NCBI RefSeq assembly: GCF_027887165.1
Contig: NC_077229.1
Location: 345,259,380 to 345,323,379 of the forward strand
Source of the DNA: Monodelphis domestica
Lineage: Eukaryota; Chordata; Mammalia; Didelphimorphia; Didelphidae
Direction of reading: 5' to 3'
DNA: 64,000 nucleotides
Shown: piece by piece, positions 10,860-22,074 of the stretch
Numbering within the stretch: position 1 is the stretch's first letter
Layout of the letters: each line of letters opens with the position of its first letter
Position numbers and translations under genes: made by a program
Notes under the pieces: model-generated
Told to the model about the DNA's origin: nothing
The model's input: only the letters and a program-made list of their open reading frames with translations
Database searches by the model: none

Positions 10860-11710
10860 AGAATGTCCTAAATGGAACATTTTTATACCAAAATACCTCA
10901 ATTTTCCTCTTTCTGCTGAAGGTATCACCAATCTTGGTGCTTCACAACTTCCATGTCATCTTTAATTGCTGACTCCCCCTCTGATATCCAGCCAGTTGCC
11001 AAATCTGGTAAATTAAAACCCTCCAAAGTTTCTTCTATTTGTTGTCTCCATTCACCTAGCTGCTGTTTTAGTTAAGGGCCTCCTCATCTCTATTATAATG
11101 CAAGAGTTTCCTTATCAGTCTCCCTGCCTCCCATCTTTCTCCTCTTGAATCCATCCTCCATAGAGCTGGCAAAGTGATCTTTCTAAATTACAGGTCTGAC
11201 CACATTACTCCATTGTTCGAGGAGAGCCAGGAACTCCTTATTATCCCTAGAATCAAATGCAAAAACCCTATTTGACACTTAAAGACTTCCACAACCTGAC
11301 TCTACTTTTCCAGACATAGACTATTCCAGAGCACATTCTACAAGGAGAAGTGGCATATTTGCTCTCCTCTAAATACAAAATTCCATTTCCCACCTCCATA
11401 CCTTTGAGCAGACATGCTGCTCCGTTCCTAGAATGAGCTCCCTCTTTAACTCTTTCCCTTCTGATATTTAACTGCCTTCAAATTCAGTCCAACTGCCAAC
11501 TCTCATAGGAAACTTTTCCTGATTCCCCCACATGGAAGTGCTTCCCCACTAAAATGATCTTATATTTGCCATATATATGTTGTACCCTCTTATATGTGTT
11601 AATATTATTTCTTCTGTTAGAATGGAAGCTCCTTGAGGACAGGGATTATTTTCTTTTTGACTTTGTATCTCCAATGCCTAGCACAATGGCTAGCATTGGT
11701 TGATCCATTT
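10860..11710 (+). repeat. L2 LINE 3' half
   Basis: The segment follows the L2 3' consensus in sense: AGGTCTGACCACATTACTCC, AGGAACTCCTTATTATCC, CCACAACCTGACTCTAC, CCTCCATACCTTTGAGCA, GAATGGAAGCTCCTTGAGGA, and CCTAGCACAATGGCTAGCA near the end. No frame survives, so this is an ancient dead copy. Confidence 0.65.
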
Positions 11711-12296
11711 AATACTCAATATTTTTTTTTCTGAACCTATAACTTCATTAGTGTGGGAAACTCTCCAGGGGCAAATTCCTTTCATTGATTCAAATCAGAA
11801 AATCTTCTGTAACATGAGTCTTAGAGAGTCTGTTTCCATGGGAACAGAGGTTAAGAGAAATGTCCATTGTCACACAATCAGTATGTGTTTAAGACAGGAC
11901 TTGAACGTAAGTATTTTTTCCCCAAAGCCAGCCTGGACCAATAAAGGTGAAATCATATTTAGCTGTCATCTGAGAAATTACATGACACAAATCCCATCAC
12001 TTTCAGATTTGTTCAGTGGATATTCCTTTCTTTGAAATATTTTTCGGGTGCAATTCAGGTGAGAGTGATTAGAGTGACTAAATTACTGAACATACATAAT
12101 AAAGGAAGCCTTGGGTTCCAGAGATATGAAAAGTAAGAGATTGTTTCACCTCAGTTGCTGTGAACATATTATGCCATCATGCCCATTGTGTTGTTCATCA
12201 TGGGTTATATGGAATTATGTATTACAGTACAGATTACACTAATCATAAACTTTGAGAATCATTTAATTTGCTAAATATGAATTCAAAATTACTTAG
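11711..12296 (-). repeat. Weak MIR-like remnant and unassigned DNA
   Basis: At about 11750-11915 a degenerate antisense CORE-SINE can be seen (ATTGTCACACAATCAG, then GACAGGACTTGAACG). A 111-codon frame (11700-12035 +) runs through it and is not a gene. Nothing is recognised from 11920 to 12296. Confidence 0.35.
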
Positions 12297-12523
12297 AAAA
12301 AAATCCTTCCAGGGGCAGCTGGGTAGCTCAGTGGATTTAAAGCCAGGCCTAGAGATGGGAGGTCCTAGATTCAAATCTGGCCTCAGCCACTTCCCAGTTG
12401 TGTGACCCTGGGCAAGTCACTTGACCCCCATTGCCTAGCCCTTACCACTCTTCTGCCTTGGAACCAATACATAGTATTGACTCCAAGATAGAAGGTAAGG
12501 GTTTAAATAAAAAAAATCCTTCC
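12297..12523 (+). mobile_element. SINE1_MD/Mon-1 type SINE with target duplication
   Basis: Body at about 12311-12509 with the full head (GGGGCAGCTGGGTAGCTCAG), core and AGGTAAGGGTTTAAATAAAA tail. The duplication AAAAAAATCCTTCC occurs on both sides (12297-12310 and about 12510-12523). It inserted at the 5' edge of an older SINE fragment. Confidence 0.9.
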
Positions 12524-12645
12524 TAGCTGTGTGACCCTGAGCAAATCACTTAACCCCAATTGCTTAGCCCTTATCATTCTCAGCCTTAGAATCTTAGATT
12601 CTTAGTATCTAAGTATTGAATCTGAGGCAGATGGTAAGGGTTTAA
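12524..12645 (+). repeat. Older 5'-truncated SINE of the same family
   Basis: It starts at TAGCTGTGTGACCCTGAGCA and runs through ACTTAACCCCAATTGCTTAG to ATGGTAAGGGTTTAAAG. It lacks the tRNA-like head. It is more diverged than the SINE just upstream and includes a small local duplication of TTAGAATCTTAGATTCTTAG. Confidence 0.65.
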
Positions 12646-13348
12646 AGAAAATTACCTAAAAGATTTCTCAAAATAGGGATTCCTCTTTAGATATTCGAAA
12701 TAAAATTTAATTTGTGGAATCTAAACTTGCAACTTTTCAGGATTGTAAATGAGGAAATCTACTCTTTGCCAAATCCTTAGGACATTGACACTCTAAAAAA
12801 AAACCCTATGATTATATAAATTTATGAACTAGTAACACTCTAAAACTCTATGATCATATGAATTTTATGAAGTAATAAAGGCTCTTCTCCATGAAAATCC
12901 TATGCCATGGAATGAGGATGACCCTATGCCCACAGAATGCTCACTCTGGATCAGACTTACCTATAATCAAAGGTATTGCAAGGTTCATTTCTAGTGACCC
13001 CAAGAGTCTCCCATCTAAGGACCAGTCAAGATAAGAGCCAATAAACTAATTACTAGAAAGTTAATTATTAGGAGTCTAAGTCTTTGGCTATGGTAGTCCA
13101 TTAAATGGACTTAACAGTACAAAATGATCCCCATTTTTGTGTGACCCTCTTCTGCTCTTACCACTTCCCAAGTAGAAAAAGAAGAGGCCAGAAAGTGCTA
13201 AAAATTATATATTTTTTAGATTAAGAGTTCTCAGACTGGTCTGTAGTTAGATTTCAAGAGGTTCATGAACTTGCATGGGAAAAATATTTTGATGACTCGA
13301 TTTCAATGCAATTACTATTCTTTGTAAACTTATATACTTTATACATTT
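12646..13348. other. Unassigned DNA with a 47-bp tandem duplication
   Basis: At 12787-12879 the word ACACTCTAAAA...CTATGAT...ATGAA is present twice in tandem (units of about 47 bp with several differences). The rest is AT-rich and unassigned. Confidence 0.4.
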
Positions 13349-13503
13349 AAAAAATTGTTCTGAACACATGTGATACCCAGTGGAATCACGCGTCGGCTAC
13401 GGGGGGGTGGGAGGGAGGAAAAGAAAATGATCTTTGTCTTTAATGAATAATGCATGGAAATGATCAAATAAAATACTATAAAATTAAAAAAAAATTGTTC
13501 TGA
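13349..13503 (+). mobile_element. Short 5'-truncated L1 3' end
   Basis: L1 3' UTR tip at about 13364-13488: ACACATGTGATACCCAGTGG, CACGCGTCGGCTACGG, then AATAAAATACTATAAAATT and an A tail. Target duplication AAAAATTGTTCTGA occurs at both ends (13350-13363 and 13490-13503). Three CpGs in the short 3' UTR are undecayed, suggesting a young insertion in a CpG-poor region. Confidence 0.87.
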
Positions 13504-13984
13504 GAAGGGGCCAATGAGCCGTATCAGACTGACAATGGAATCTATGATATTAGAGAAGAAAAGATAAAAGTTGTTTTGCTAGAATATCTACAAACATTCA
13601 TTTCACTCATCATTCCAGAGGACATATTTGTTTAACAAGCTGTTATACTACTGCAGGAACCAAACAACATTGCCTTGAATTTTTTGATATAAACAAAACC
13701 AAAGAGCTTGTAATCAAAGAAAACTGTAGTTTATGTGGCTTTTCATCAACACACCTTGTAGTATTCCTGTGGAATTAATAGACCATATCAAAGATAATTC
13801 CAATTTATTCATTATCATCAATTACAGAGAATGAAGAAACAGAGGAACTCCATGAAGAACTTGGCATGATCCTCAGAGACAAGTTAACACAGACATTGAT
13901 GCTCAGTGATATCAATAGAAAAATTATCCCCATAAATAAAAATGAATTTTTCCTTCTTGAATAGTATGAAGGATTGCAGGAGTG
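13504..13984. other. No recognised feature
   Basis: AT-rich sequence without a repeat or frame that I recognise. Confidence 0.35.
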
Positions 13985-14230
13985 TGCATTTATTAAGCAT
14001 CTACTATGTGCCAAGCACTGTGCTAAGCAGTTTACACCCATTATCTCATTTGATCCTCACAACCACCATATGAGAGAGATTATTATTAACCCCATTATGC
14101 AGTTGAGAAAACTGAGGGATTAAGTAATTTGCCCAGGATCATACAGTGAGTAAATATATAAGATGGGAGATGAACTCATGTCTCTCTGACTCTAGACCCA
14201 GCTCTCTATCCTCTGTGCTACCTAGCGTTC
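13985..14230 (-). repeat. MIR-type SINE
   Basis: Antisense MIR in full order: CATTTATTAAGCATCTACTA, ACTGTGCTAAGCAGTTTACA, TCTCATTTGATCCTCACAAC, GCAGTTGAGAAAACTGAGG, TTGCCCAGGATCATACAGT, ending at TGTGCTACCTAGC. This is well preserved for a MIR. Confidence 0.7.
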
Positions 14231-14289
14231 TTGCGTGGCATTCTGAACCTGCCATCTCTCTTTCAAATTTTCCCTTGTTTGATAGGTTC

Positions 14290-14425
14290 TTGGGCAAGTT
14301 TTATGTTCACATTTTATTGGATTAGAAACTACCAAGAAGCAGGGACCATGTCATTCCCTTCTGTTTCCTCAACAAACAATAAACAATACTCATGATGCCT
14401 TGACACTAGTGGATGCCCAATAAGA
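14290..14425 (+). repeat. L2 3'-end fragment
   Basis: Sense L2 3' end: TTGGATTAGAAACTACCAAG, GCAGGGACCATGTC, and GTGGATGCCCAATAAGAATT corresponds loosely to the 'gcctggcacatagtaggcgctcaataaat' tip. Confidence 0.45.
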
Positions 14426-14559
14426 ATTTGTAGAACTAAAATTTAATTGAATTAGACATAAACATAAGCAAACACACACAACCTCAGAGCTGCTCCCATT
14501 ACTTCAGTGTCAGACAAAATTACCTTTTTGAGTTGTAATGTCATGCTACTGACTCACAA

Positions 14560-15430
14560 GAAGCTTTCTATCCATTAAATCCCACCACACCCCAAATCCT
14601 TTTTCACAAGCCTCCCTAATCCCACACTGATATAGCTGATCTTTCCAATGCAAGAGCATTAATATTTAGCCATGTTCTACTTTGTCATGCTAGATTCAGA
14701 CCACTATCGTAACTGGTAACCATCTTACTGGACCTTCTTTCTACCATTCAACACGTTAGCTATCCTTGCAGATTTGCATCAACTAAGATTTTGACAAGAA
14801 TATCAATCTATTACTTCATCCAAGTCATTGACAAAAATAGTGAGCAGAATAAGACAAGAATAGCTACCTGGGACGTTCTCCTAGAGACCAGCCTGAATGC
14901 TGACAAAAAAAAACCCAAACCATTTTCATCACTACACTTTGGTGATCACTTAAGAAATGCCAAATTAACCCAACTATACCATCACCCAATCTATATTCTT
15001 CCATCTTGCCCATAAGCATGTCATGAATAATTTCGTCACACGCTTTAATAAAATACAGGCATCTTAAATTGATTTAATTAATATTTGAAAAAGCAAATAT
15101 CTAGCCATCATCATATTATAATTTAATCAAAATTTCTTTCCTAATAAATAAAATAACAAAAATTCATGATAGATGACATAAACCTAGAATCTATCTCTCT
15201 AGAGTCTTCTATAAGTATAGTAATTCTTTGACAAAGGAAATTATGTTAGGCTGACCTGACATTTTTGATGAACTACTGTTGTCTTTTAAGGATTACCAAT
15301 TCTTCTACTAAATGGTCAAAACTATCCCCTAAATAATATTTTTTAATTTTTTCCAGAAACCCAAGTCAAGTATAGCAGTCTATAATTGAAAGAATCTACA
15401 CCCTTTAATTTTTTTTTTAATCAAGACATC
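14560..15430 (-). repeat. CR1/L3 LINE fragment, reverse transcriptase region
   Basis: Antisense CR1-clade sequence. Reading the plus strand, CTATCCTTGCAGATTTGCA and CTTCATCCAAGTCATTGAC are the complement of the conserved FADDTK and INDLD parts of the L3 reverse transcriptase. Next come CATCTTGCCCATAAGCATGT and AATTCTTCTACTAAATGGTC, from more 5' L3 sequence. It is highly decayed with no surviving frame. Confidence 0.55.
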
Positions 15431-15459
15431 TGCCAGTATTCAGGCCTATGGCAAACATC

Positions 15460-15695
15460 CTGTTCATTATGGGTTTAAACAAAAACAAAACAAAACAACT
15501 CCTACTTTCTGTTTTAGAATTGATAGAAGTATTGGTTCTAAGGTAGAAGATCAGTAAGATCTAGGAAATTGGGGTTAAGTGACTTTCCCAGGGTCTCACA
15601 GCTAGAAAGTGATTTGAACTAGGTCCTCTCTACTCCAGGTCTGGCTCTCTATCTGCTAAACCACTTTGCTGCCCCATTCATTGTGATTTTTAAAA
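15460..15695 (-). mobile_element. SINE, CORE type
   Basis: Antisense SINE at about 15500-15676: CTGTTTTAGAATTGATAGA, TTGGGGTTAAGTGACTTTCC, CAGGGTCTCACAGCTAG and the head end GCTAAACCACTTTGCTGCCC. Possible target duplications are GTTCATTATGGGTTTAAA and ATTCATTGTGATTTTTAAA, with several differences. It separates the L3 copy at 14560 from the one at 15745. Confidence 0.7.
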
Positions 15696-16699
15696 GATCA
15701 CTGATGTGGAGACACTCAGTAATTACATCTGCCAGTTCCTTAGCAGCCTCAAGAATCTGAGTTGGAAGGGATGTCAGGGGCCATCTAGTTTAATCCATAA
15801 ATGAACAAAATTCCCTTCTCTGTTTCCAAAGTATTTATCTAGCCTTCTTCTTGAAGACTTCTAGTAGTAAAAACAAACCCTCTACCTCCTGAGGTGACTC
15901 ATCCCCTTTTATAATGGCAGCAAATGTTAGAAAAAAATTTCTTTCCATTGAGCTTAAATCTGACTTACTGCAAATTTCATTCACTTATCCCACCTCCACC
16001 CTCTGGAGCTATAGAGAACATGTCTAATCCTCTTCTAAATGATTATCCCTTAAGTATTTTAAGATAGCTATCACACCACCCCTTTATTTTCTCTTTTCTA
16101 GGTTTAACCCAGAGTTCCTCTAACAGATCCTCGTGTGGCATGATTTCAAATCTCTTCTGCACACTTCTCCAACTTATCAATGTCTTTTCTATAATGTGAT
16201 GCCCAGAACTACATATGTGGCCTGACCAGGGCAGGATACAACAGGACCATAGCTACCCATATTCTGGATATGATGGGTCTCTCTTAATGCAACATCAAGC
16301 CTCAAATACTTTGGGAGGCTGCTATGCCATATTGTTGACTTTATTCATCTAAAGGTACACAAAGTCCCCAAATTCTATTACCTGAATTGTCTTGCTATAT
16401 CTCCCATATTGTTCTTGAGAAGTTTATTTTTTGAAACTTTATGTTTATCTATCAAATTCGATCTGGTCAGATTTATCGAGACATCCCAACTTATTGTGAT
16501 CCATTCCAATCCTGTTACAAAATACATAGTTATTCCCTCACTTTTGGGTCACCTCTCTATTTGATAAACATTGCCATCTATATCGTCAAACAAATCATAG
16601 TTTTAAAATGTTGAAAAGGAGTAAGGTCAAGGATAGATCATTGAGATGTTCCTCTACTTTGATACCAAGCCATTAATTTTAAACTAACTTATCTCTGAT

Positions 16700-17920
16700 A
16701 AGGGTTTGGTATCTAAGAGATAGAGACAACTAACAGGAACATATGACTCCAAGTCAAGTGCCAAAAGATAAGTGGTCCAAGATTATGAATAGGCAGTTCT
16801 CAGAAGACCAATTATATTTTTTTTGTTCCAAATCACTAATAATAAGAAAAAGGCAAATCAAAACAGCCCTGAGGTTTGACCTCACACTCTGCAAGTTGGC
16901 AAAGATGATGAATTAGTATAAGCATTCTGGAAAGCAGTTTGGAAATTACAGATGAAGTGACTAAAATGTATCTGTACATGACATTTTAGTCATGTACTCT
17001 TTGACCCAATGATTCCACTGCTAGTGATCTCCACTTCAAGGAGATAATTGACCAAAAACTAAACTAAAAGTTAAGCATACAGCAAAGTATTTATACCAAC
17101 CCTTTTTGTTGTAGCAAATACCTGGAAACAAAGTAGATATCCATTAATTGGTGAATAACTAAACCAATTGTTTAAGTTATAATTTATAAGTTTTTAATTT
17201 TAATTTTAAGTTATAATTATGTAATGAAATATTACTGTGCTATGAAAAGTAAAACAGAGAAATGTGGAAAGGCTTACATGAACTGATTCAAGGTCAAGTA
17301 AACAGAACCAGGAAAATTATATATCCAATGACTACATCAATGTAAAGTGAGAGAACAAGTACCAAAATACTTCTTAAGATGAATGTTGAGAGGGGGCAGC
17401 TGGATAGCTCAGTGGATTGGGAGTCAGGCCTAGAGACGGGAGGTCCTAGGTTCAAATCTGGTCTCAGACACTTCCCAGCTGTGTGACCCTGGGCAAGTCA
17501 CTTAACCCCCATTGCCTAGCCCTTACCACTCTTCTGCCTTGGAGCCAATACACAGTATTGACTCCAAGATGGAAGGTAAGGGTTTAAAAAAAAAAAGATG
17601 AATGTTGAGAAATTATGAAGAACAACCTTAGCTCAAAAAAGAGATTTTTTAAGAAGACATCTTTTCCCATTCTTTTGTGGAAGTACAAGACTAAGGAAGA
17701 AGGTACATTAATGTGGAACATTGAATATAGCATCTGATTTTTTCAATATATTGATCAATTTTACTGATATTTTTCTTTTCTTTCAATTCTTGGTTATGAG
17801 GGATGATTCTCTGAGAGGAGGGAAGAGGAGGGATCAAAGGGAAGACCTAGACAATGTAAAAACAAGAGATGGCAATAAATATATTTACAAATATTAAATT
17901 ACTATCTGGATCTAATTCAG
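16700..17920 (+). repeat. Old L1 ORF2/3' fragment inside L3
   Basis: Decayed L1 ORF2 end: AAGATTATGAATAGGCAGTT, GGCAAATCAAAACAGCCCTG, TTGACCCAATGATTCCACTG, CAAAGTATTTATACCAACC, then a frame-broken C-terminal region and 3' UTR. It carries a younger SINE at 17376-17609. It inserted into the L3 copy, giving a three-layer nest whose order of events is clear. Confidence 0.6.
17376..17609 (+). mobile_element. SINE1_MD/Mon-1 type SINE with perfect target duplication
   Basis: Body at 17391-17594 with the complete head (GGGGCAGCTGGATAGCTCAG), core GCTGTGTGACCCTGGGCAAG, CTTCTGCCTTGGAGCCAATA and tail AGGTAAGGGTTTAAAAAAA. The 15-bp duplication AAGATGAATGTTGAG is identical on both sides (17376-17390 and 17595-17609). 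One of the best-preserved SINEs in the window. Confidence 0.94.
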
Positions 17921-18420
17921 ATATTCCAACAGACACATAATTATGTTGTTTATCTCATAATTTGTTAACTTGCATATAAAAATAGCAATGAAGACTTTCT
18001 CAAACACTTTTATGAAATCCAAATAAATTCTGACTTCAAATTTTCTCTTAACTACCCATCTAAAAATCCTTATAAAAAGAAGAAAATGAGGTTTTCCCAG
18101 AATAAATTGTTCTTAATGAAGTTCTTAGTCATCTTAGTCATGCTTCCTTTTCTAAATACTCACTAACCGTTCCTTTAGAATCTTGCCAGAAATCAGCTGA
18201 GCTCATTAGCCTATAGATTGCAGGCTATAGTCTTTTTCTGTTTTGGAAATCACAGAAACACAGCCCTTTGTGAGGACTGGGACAGATACATGTACACTGG
18301 CAAGTGTCTCAACAATCACTTTCACCGCTTCTTTCCATACTCTGGAATATCATTTGTCCAAATCTGATAACTTGAATTTTTGTAAGCAGTCTATGCAGTC
18401 TCAAATTACTTCTTATCTTA

Positions 18421-18870
18421 AATACTTTCTTTTATCAAATGAGATATTGTTTGTAAAATGCTTTTCAAACTTTAAAGCATTATATAAATGTATATTCTTC
18501 TTTTTTCCCTCTCTGTATCTTCTTGTCTGTCTCCTCCATCTTTCTTTTTCCTTTCTATTTCTCCCATTTATCTTGTATTTTAATTCCCCATCAGACTTTT
18601 TTGCTCTGTCCATTCCAATCCCCAAATCATTCCTCTCAGGAGAGAAAACATAAGCAAGATAAATAGTTTTTGTTTTCTCCATTCTCCATTATCATTTATC
18701 TCATTTATGCCAAACAGCAAATCTAGCTGCTTGTTTTATCTTTCCATCAGAATATAAACTCCTTGAGAGCAAGAAATACCCCCTCCCTTCTTTTTTTGCA
18801 TCCCAGGCATAGCACAGTGCTTGACACTTAGTGCTTAATAAATGCTTCTTGTTGCTTGATTCTTCTTTTT
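18421..18870 (+). repeat. Unassigned T-rich DNA then an L2 3' end
   Basis: 18421-18734 is pyrimidine-rich and unassigned; a 136-codon frame covering 18243-18653 is composition-driven. From about 18735 the L2 3' tip is readable in sense: AATATAAACTCCTTGAGAGC, CAGGCATAGCACAGTGCTTG, CACTTAGTGCTTAATAAATG. Confidence 0.55.
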
Positions 18871-19019
18871 TCTAGCATCTCTAGATAAGCCTTTTCCCTT
18901 GTCATTAACATTTATTGTCAGTCTTCCCTTTCTCTAAGCTTTAATGCCCCTAGCATTATTATTATCATAGAATTGGGTTACCCTTTTGCTTTAATCATCC
19001 TACATTACATGCCCTTATG

Positions 19020-19200
19020 TGGCCTAGTGGACAGAATTTTGGATCTGGAGTCAGAATAACTTCATTTGAATCTCTGTTTTTCTACAAACTAGCTAGGATG
19101 CTTTAAGCAAATCATTTGACCTTTCGGGCTCTCAATCTCTGACTCGGGGTTGGGTTTCTAAGATCCTTCTAAGCTCTGAATCCCAGAATTCATCTTCTTT
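19020..19200 (+). repeat. MIR-like SINE fragment
   Basis: Diverged sense CORE-SINE: GGCCTAGTGGACAGAATTTT, TCTGGAGTCAGAATAACTTC, a degraded core, then GATCCTTCTAAGCTCTGAAT typical of the 3' part. Confidence 0.45.
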
Positions 19201-19204
19201 ATAT

Positions 19205-19900
19205 GGCTTTCGTTTTAAAAAGGAAAGAACTTATATGTTCTAAAATATTTATAGCAACTCTCTTTGTGGTGGCAAAGAACTGGTAATTGAAGGGATACCC
19301 ATCAATTGGGGAATGGCTGAACAAATTATGGTGATGGTTGTGATGGAATACTACTGCAACATAAGAAATGATGAGCAGGTTAACTTTTTAAAAACATAGA
19401 AAGATCTACATGAAAATATGAAGAGCGAAATGAGAACCAAGAGAACATCCTCTCCAGCAACAGAAATGTTATTTGAGGGGGCAGCTGGGTGGCTCAGTGG
19501 ATTGAGAGCCAGGCCTAGAGATGGGAGGTCCTAAGTTCAGGTCTGGCCTCAGACACTTCCTATAGCTGTGTGACCCTGGGCAAGTCACTTAAACACCGTT
19601 TCCTAGCCTTTACCACTCTTCTGCCTTGGAACCAATATATAGCATATATGGTAAGGGTTTTTTTTTTAAAGAAATATTGTTTAAAGAATGGCTTGTGTAT
19701 ATCCACCTCCAGAGAATGAACTGATAAAAAGAAATGACATAGTTTATATATAATATATATGTATATACATATATATATATCTTTTTCCAAATGATTCCTT
19801 CTCTAGTGTGGGAGAGGAGAAAGGAAGGAAGCAGTGAGAAGTTACTTGGAAATTGACCAAAATCATTTTTAATTAAACAATTAAAAAGATCCCCACACCA
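19205..19900 (+). repeat. Old L1 3' end split by a SINE
   Basis: ORF2 C-terminal remnant (ATATTTATAGCAACTCTCTT, CAATTGGGGAATGGCTGAAC, GATGGAATACTACTGC) and 3' UTR, ending in ATTTTTAATTAAACAATTAA. The frame is broken. A SINE with target duplication interrupts it at 19462-19684, and a TA run lies at about 19740-19782. Confidence 0.62.
19462..19684 (+). mobile_element. SINE1_MD/Mon-1 type SINE
   Basis: Body at about 19477-19669 with GGGGCAGCTGGGTGGCTCAG head, AGCTGTGTGACCCTGGGCAA core and ATGGTAAGGG tail. Flanks AGAAATGTTATTTGA (19462-19476) and AGAAATATTGTTTAA (19670-19684) are a diverged target duplication. Confidence 0.87.
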
Positions 19901-20664
19901 AATTAAGTTGATAGAAGAATTCCAGTTTATTCACATCCATTTTATTATCTGGATCTTCTGGAACCCAGAATGTAGACCAACAAAATTGGGTGACATAAAA
20001 TCATGAATCTGAATGAATCCATACAAATCCACCATCAATTACTTGAAAAACAACTCCTAGAAGGTCATCATTTCCATACAGGAAAACAGTACATACAGCC
20101 CTGGATAAGTTAAAAGGTAATTATATAACACTAGATAGAAAAACAGCTGTTGGACATTTGGAAGTTATCTTAAATGAATAACCTGACTACAAAAGAAATG
20201 GTCAAGTTGATCCAGAGATTTGTCCTTATGCCAAAGAACTCCTCTGTTATTTCTCATTGTCACTGGAAAGTAGAATGTGGTATTTCAAGTGTCAGTGATT
20301 TCTACAAAGATGAGGGAAGATGGATCTTAAGTATAGCCATGGAATATGAGGGGAAAAGAGATTATAAGACATCAGGATTCAAGAGCCCATATCAGTGCCT
20401 TATTCTAGATCTACAAGGTTCTCAGATAACTGGAAGTTTACCTAGTTTAGCACAGAGACCTTTTGTGTTGACCATTTGGAATGGGAAAATTTCTTAAACA
20501 TAATGTACATTTTCCTATCTTCTTAAACATCTAGTTGGGGGCAGGAAGAGAAGGAAGAAAAGAGGTTCAGATCAGTTATTTCTTCAGTTCAGGGAGCTCC
20601 CAGGGTGACAATTGCTTCCACCATAACTTGTATTTTTATGAAAGTTGCCTGGGTCCCTGAGTAG
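19901..20664. other. Unassigned DNA with a 107-codon frame
   Basis: A plus-strand frame at 20174-20497 has mixed composition (for example HCHWKVECGISSVSDFY) but matches no family that I recognise. It has no obvious splice or promoter context. It may be chance or a fragment of an unrecognised retroelement. No repeat is assigned to the rest. Confidence 0.3.
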
Positions 20665-20880
20665 TTCTGAGCTCTGTTCTAGGTAGGTAAAGTTGCCACA
20701 CATCTGTGCTCTAGGTAACTGTGGCCAAATAATCACATAGAATCTCAGACCTTGTGCTAGAATGTGCTTGTGCAGTCAATAGTATGTCAGAGGTGGGTCT
20801 TGAATTCAAGTCTTCTAGGCTCCACCGCTCCTCTATTATCGCTGACATCATGCAGTCTCTGAGACAGAGTGTACTTCAAG
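20665..20880. repeat. Dispersed repeat copy 1 (partner at 22760)
   Basis: The segment 20668-20785 resembles 22763-22880: TTCTAGGTAGGTAAAGTTGC against TTCTAGATAGATGAGGTTGC, then a shared CAAATAATCACATAGA and AATGTGCTTG. It is followed by antisense MIR-like sequence (GTGGGTCTTGAATTCAAG). The relation may be a local duplication or two copies of one unnamed ancient repeat. Confidence 0.55.
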
Positions 20881-21476
20881 GATTTTTGGTGTCAGTGATG
20901 TAAACACCACTTCCCCCAGGGCCCATCACAACCTTTCCAAGTAAGTAAGGGTTACAATAGTTAATGTGGTCAATAAAAATTCATGTCAGATTTTAATCCT
21001 TGTACCTGGAAGATGAAATTCTTTGAAATGAGCTAAGATTATCCTTAGAAAATAACAAGTAGCCTTTATAGACGACTGTATACAAGTCCGTACTGGAAGC
21101 CTTTTAAGCATAGTGGGGCTTTGCAGGGTTTGCATTTGAGCTCCAAATACCTTAAAGTTACCTTCGGCAGTACGAGGTACCAGAGTGTTGCCCACTACAG
21201 TGAGGCATCACTTTTTTCATTGTGTTAAAAAACAGAGAAGTCTTCAGGGCTTACTGAGAGAGAAGTGATTGAAAGACAAGTTACTCTCTTATTGAGAATC
21301 TCACTAAATGGCCCCAGGAGCCTGGGTTTCTTGTGATTATATTTGTTGTTGTTGTTCTTTGCTTGTTTTTAAAATGTTTTCCCCTGTCTCCTTTCTTTGA
21401 ATCAAAGTGTCAGCTCATAACTCTGGTGTCCTGTAGCAAGCCTTCCTTTTACTAAATACTAAATAACCAAGTGAGA
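20881..21476. other. No recognised feature
   Basis: Unassigned sequence. No repeat or convincing frame was seen. A short TTG run lies at about 21342-21356. Confidence 0.35.
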
Positions 21477-21977
21477 TGGAGGAGAGACAGGGACACCCAG
21501 GGACATAGAGACACACAGAGAGGAAGAGAGACAAAGAGAGGGAAGGAAGGAGAGACAGAGACAGACAGAGATAGAGAAAATGAGAAAGGAAAGAGAAAGA
21601 GGGAGACAGAAGGAAAGAGGGAGAGACAGAGAAGGGGAATAAGAGATAGACAAGTGAGAAGTCGGTGGGAGAAAGACAGAGAGAGGGAGGAAGGATGGGA
21701 AGAGAGAAATACATGGAGAGACAGAGAAAGACATGGAGGAAGGGAGAACGGAAGGGAGGGAAAAAGAGAGAGAAAGGAACACACAAGTGATGGAAAGACA
21801 AACAAAAATATGGACAATAAAGGAGGAGAGAGATTAATGGATGGAGAAAAGAAAGGAAGGAAAGAGAAAAGGAGAGGGGAGGGGAGGGAGGGATGGAGGA
21901 AAAGACAAAGACAGGGAGAGACAAGGTAAGATAGAGACAGAGAAACAAAAGTAGGGAAATAAAGGGGAAGAGAGGGA

Positions 21978-22074
<97 letters not shown>

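Larger units (their letters stand above)
15745..18420 (-). repeat. Long CR1/L3 LINE, split by an old L1
   Basis: Antisense L3 running from its 3' tip (GAGTTGGAAGGGATGTCAGG, 15759) through CTCCAACTTATCAATGTC, GTGGCCTGACCAGGGCAG and AGGTCAAGGATAGATCATTG, the complement of the RT motif region SGVPQGSVLGP, to about 16690. Homology resumes at about 17930 with GAAATCCAAATAAATTC and GTCATGCTTCCTTTTCTAAA, and ends near 18420. The break is filled by an L1 remnant. The piece totals about 1.4 kb of L3 with no surviving frame. Confidence 0.58.

Noticed and set aside
20174..20497. 107-codon frame as an exon
   Set aside because: No known domain, no clear splice sites, and surrounding DNA is unassigned. 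I could not separate it from chance.
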